The translations under genes were made by a program, and so were the position numbers. From Mauremys mutica (taxonomy: Eukaryota; Chordata; Testudines; Geoemydidae), in assembly GCF_020497125.1 (NCBI RefSeq), contig NC_059075.1, positions 28,680,003 to 28,744,002 on the forward strand: a DNA stretch of 64,000 bases, read 5' to 3'. The notes under the pieces were generated by a model. It was not told the origin of the DNA, did no database searches, and saw nothing but the letters and a program-made list of their open reading frames with translations. Shown in pieces: positions 61,173-64,000 of the stretch; the first letter of the stretch is position 1, and every line of letters starts with the position of its first letter.

Positions 61173-61193
61173 AAAAAAAAAAAAAAAAAAAAG
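61173..61193 (+). repeat. Poly(A) tract
   Basis: A run of about 20 A, not attached to a recognisable retroposon. Confidence 0.7.
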
Positions 61194-61643
61194 GAGGACT
61201 TTACCAAACAATTAAGAAAGAGGGCAGAAGAAACTGGACCTAAAGAGCACGAATCAAAACATGAGTTCCAGGATACAGATAGGCTCTAAAGACAGCACAG
61301 ATAATTCTGGCCCCTTTTTAGAGTTATTTATGAAGAAGCTCCCATCTCACGTCCTGCCCCTTGTGCTAAGATTTAGGTGAAAGACAAGATTGTTAGTACA
61401 TTCTAACTACAAAAGGGCTAACTGCAAACAGTGCAATACAGAATGTGGTATTGTTGATTTTATCTATCTGACACACTTTCCAAACTTAATAGGTTTTTAA
61501 ATTGTGGGCTGAATTGGCACTTTGGAGATGTACGTTTCTGCAATGTTAAGCTGAAGTTAAAAAAATCAACATAGATTATGTAGGAATAGAAAGCATCTGA
61601 TTTCAATTTTAAATATGTTCACTGGGTACACAACATAAATAGG

Positions 61644-61988
61644 GTTACTTACCAACAACTCAAGGTTCCAAATGGGTAGCTCCTCCACAGATCCACACTC
61701 TCTGGATAATCATGTGTGAGAGCCACATTCTCTGGATGTGCCTCCTCATGGACCTCGGGAGACATTGAAATGTAAATTTCTAGATTGCTTAAACATGTGC
61801 CTGCATTGATGTCTGCACTGAGAACTGCAGAGTTCCACCTATTAAAATGTGTCTGGCTCCCATCCCCACTTCAGTTCCATAGACCTTAAGTTGGACATAA
61901 AAATGTATGACAAAAGACATCAGGTTTGTGAGTGTAGATCTGTCGAGGAGGATACCCATTTGGAGACTTATGATTATGGGTAAGTAAC
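61644..61988. mobile_element. TIR element with GTTACTTACC ends
   Basis: Left gttacttaccaacaactcaa-ggttccaaatgggtagctcc and the inverted right end (gaggaggatacccatttgga, atgattatgggtaagtaac) pair over ~60 bp; gatccacactctctgg recurs inverted as gtgagtgtagatctg. No transposase and no clear duplication. On either strand the inner ends read as splice-donor-like GGTAAGTA. Confidence 0.6.
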
Positions 61989-62326
61989 TTCTTTTCTAGT
62001 CATGAGATCTCCTTCACAGATTCCCACTCTCCAGTGGCAAAAAAGCACTAACCAGCAAACTCAGAGGGATTCAGTGTGATGTCAAAAAAACTAGCTGGTT
62101 TTGGTGAACTGCCCTGTTGAAAAAGGCTAAGGTCTAGCAGTTAAGTTCAGGCAGCTATAGCTCCAAAATGTAGAAAGCACTGCAGATTTCTTCAATTGGA
62201 ACAGATGAAATTTCATCTCTAGTGAAATGTGATTTATGTCCCTTTGGAATAGATTTTCCTTGAAAGAATGCTGCAGTTTATCAACTTTGTATTTGTGTTA
62301 ATATGGCATAACCTTTTGATGAGGAA

Positions 62327-62348
62327 AAGAAAGAAAGAAAGAAAGAAA
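62327..62348 (+). repeat. (AAAG)n microsatellite
   Basis: About five tandem aaag units. Confidence 0.75.
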
Positions 62349-63960
62349 ACTGATTAGATTTGAACCCAAAGTCACTTTAGAGTGTAAGCAACGGTTAAGA
62401 GCACCATCACTATCATTTCCTAACCTTGTGGAAACAGTAAGATAATTTGTCAACAGCAACTGCAGCTTACAAAGTTGACAAATTGGTGGATAGCAAATTA
62501 AAAAAATAGTTTCATAGATTATAAAATAATTTGTTTTGAAAATGGCTTTAGAATGGATCGGATAGCACAGGGAAAGGGCCTGATGTGTAGGAGCCAAATA
62601 ATATATAACTGAAGTAAGAAACAAAGACATTCACAATTTTGAGAAGCCAGAGTATTGTAAGCTTGTGGGCTCCCTTTCCTTAGAAGGATGTAGACACTTA
62701 TGTTCGGTGACCGACTGCAGCTCTAGATCAAAATTAATTGAATTTTATTCTGACGCCACAACATTTGGAAAAATATCTCTTAATAAAGAAAATTCAGCTA
62801 AATAAAGGCCTTCAAAAAACCTCATTCTGGTGGCACTGAGATCCACCAAATCATGGAGATCAAAAAGGAAAGCAGCTATCAATGCCAAATACAAAGGAGT
62901 TATTAGGTGCACAGAACATACACTGAGGAATATATCTAAGCTGCCTATGAATCTGCATTTCAGTGATTACCAAGGTTCATGAGGAGGTGCATGCAGATAT
63001 CCAGATGGTGGGGGATCTACGTAGGAGAACCCATAACAAGACATCAGTGTTTTTCAACTGTAGAGAATGTACAAAAATTTCATATACATGATTTTATTTT
63101 AATTTCTGAACTATGTATATCATAGCTGATTTAACCAATATAACACAGTATTGATGCTCAAACTTGACCGTACTTTCTCTGAGTTATATTAAAAGGGTCT
63201 GAAATTTAATCTTGTTTATCCCAATCTTAAAATCTGTATGGTAAAAGGTGAAAGTTTTTTGTTTGATGGTTTATTTAGTTGTTGTTTTGTTCTGAATATT
63301 AAAAATGACAAATATAAAATTTCAATGGAAAATTTTTCCTTTCTGTGTAATTTCTGCAATTGCACAGGCAAGATTACCAGGTTTCATTTACCAATTTCTG
63401 CCAACAAGTAGAGATAAAATTCTTAATCCAGACAGTCATAATGTCTTTCAATTACCTTTTCTTCAGTCTATTTTATGCACAGCATTGACAAAAGGAGCAT
63501 TTGTTCTTACCTGTGAGTTCTGCGAATACATTCAAACACCAAATGAGGAAGATGAGTTTACTACCCAATTAGCTCATGGTGATAAAAAGCTGCAGAAACA
63601 CATAGCAATTACTATGTCTTTCACTTTACAGTTGTAGATACAAATTTACAAAAGTGGGTGAACATCATTATTCCATCTCACATATGGGAAACAGAGGTGC
63701 AGAGAGATTAACAGACAATTCAATTCCCTTTGAAGTGAGACAACTCCCACTATTTTCAATGGGAATTAGATCAAGTGACAGCTATACAAAATTTCCAGTT
63801 ACTGGTCAGTTCATCAGCAGTAATATTTCTGCAACAGACATAAACAAAAATCAAACATAACAAAAGCCTGTCAATGCTAAAAAATATTTGCAATCAAAAC
63901 CAATAAGAGCATTTATCAACCCACCCAGCAAAAATAGGAAACTACAACTATTCCTCTGTT

Positions 63961-64000
63961 AGGGCTTGTCTAGATGAAGAGTTAGTGCATGGCAAGCTGG
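63961..64000. mobile_element. Left end of a TIR element, cut by the window edge
   Basis: agggcttgtctagatgaaga followed by gttagtgcatggcaagctgg resembles the ends of turtle TIR elements related to the GTCTACACT family. The other end is outside the window. Confidence 0.4.

Larger units (their letters stand above)
58778..64000 (-). other. PPP4R4: PPP4R4 intron upstream of the first exon in the window
   Basis: No exon encoding the missing ~100 N-terminal residues was found here. The stretch contains the elements listed at 59471, 60180, 61644 and 63961. The open frame at 63305-63637 has no recognisable domain. Confidence 0.5.

Noticed and set aside
63305..63637. 110-codon plus-strand frame as a possible upstream gene or missing PPP4R4 exon
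   Set aside because: Wrong strand for PPP4R4 and no recognisable domain; I could not support it.
1..64000. A CRISPR array, operon, phage or other prokaryotic system
   Set aside because: The sequence is spliced vertebrate gene and transposons; no regularly spaced repeats and no bacterial gene layout.

Overview
The window is a piece of a vertebrate (sauropsid) nuclear genome. The repeats point to a turtle: CR1 LINEs, a tRNA-derived SINE with a CR1-like tail as described from tortoises, a Penelope-like element with a GIY-YIG endonuclease, and many hAT- and Harbinger-type elements. The clade is an inference from repeat content; no species-diagnostic search could be run.

One protein-coding gene occupies almost the whole window, on the minus strand. 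It is PPP4R4, a HEAT-repeat regulatory subunit of protein phosphatase 4. Twenty-two coding exons can be placed between 58777 (5' side) and 652 (stop codon). Every intron is GT-AG and every exon phase matches, so the joined frame is open for 775 codons. The human protein is about 870 residues, so roughly 100 N-terminal residues and the promoter lie beyond position 64000. The encoded order is HEAT repeats (exons at 58777-18090), a charged coiled coil (14869-11264), then a Ser/Thr-rich basic tail (10847-652).

The rest is intron filled with mobile-element remains. 677-6115 (last intron): MIR pieces, a GTCTACACT-ended element and three hAT-type MITEs with perfect 8-bp target duplications. 8665-10316: a GC-rich element with a short terminal inverted repeat (TIR), next to TTAA/TTAG. 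11340-18089: GC-rich repeats and a 1.7-kb CR1. 22157-27793: foldback elements and a 2-kb Harbinger derivative keeping parts of both of its genes. 33270-38400: a foldback element, a CR1 tail, and a SINE nested in an LTR-like repeat. 38720-41549: a small hAT MITE and a 2.5-kb Penelope-like retroelement. 43015-44690: a second CR1. 47254-47890: one TIR element nested in another. 50166-50902: a TIR element lodged in a CR1 fragment. 57706-57934: a near-perfect hairpin 40 nt upstream of a PPP4R4 acceptor. 59471-61988: two further TIR elements.

No second host gene, no RNA gene and no new multi-gene system is visible. The points of most interest are the hairpin beside a splice acceptor, the CG-rich palindromic arrays inside the hAT MITEs, and the nested insertions, which allow relative dating.
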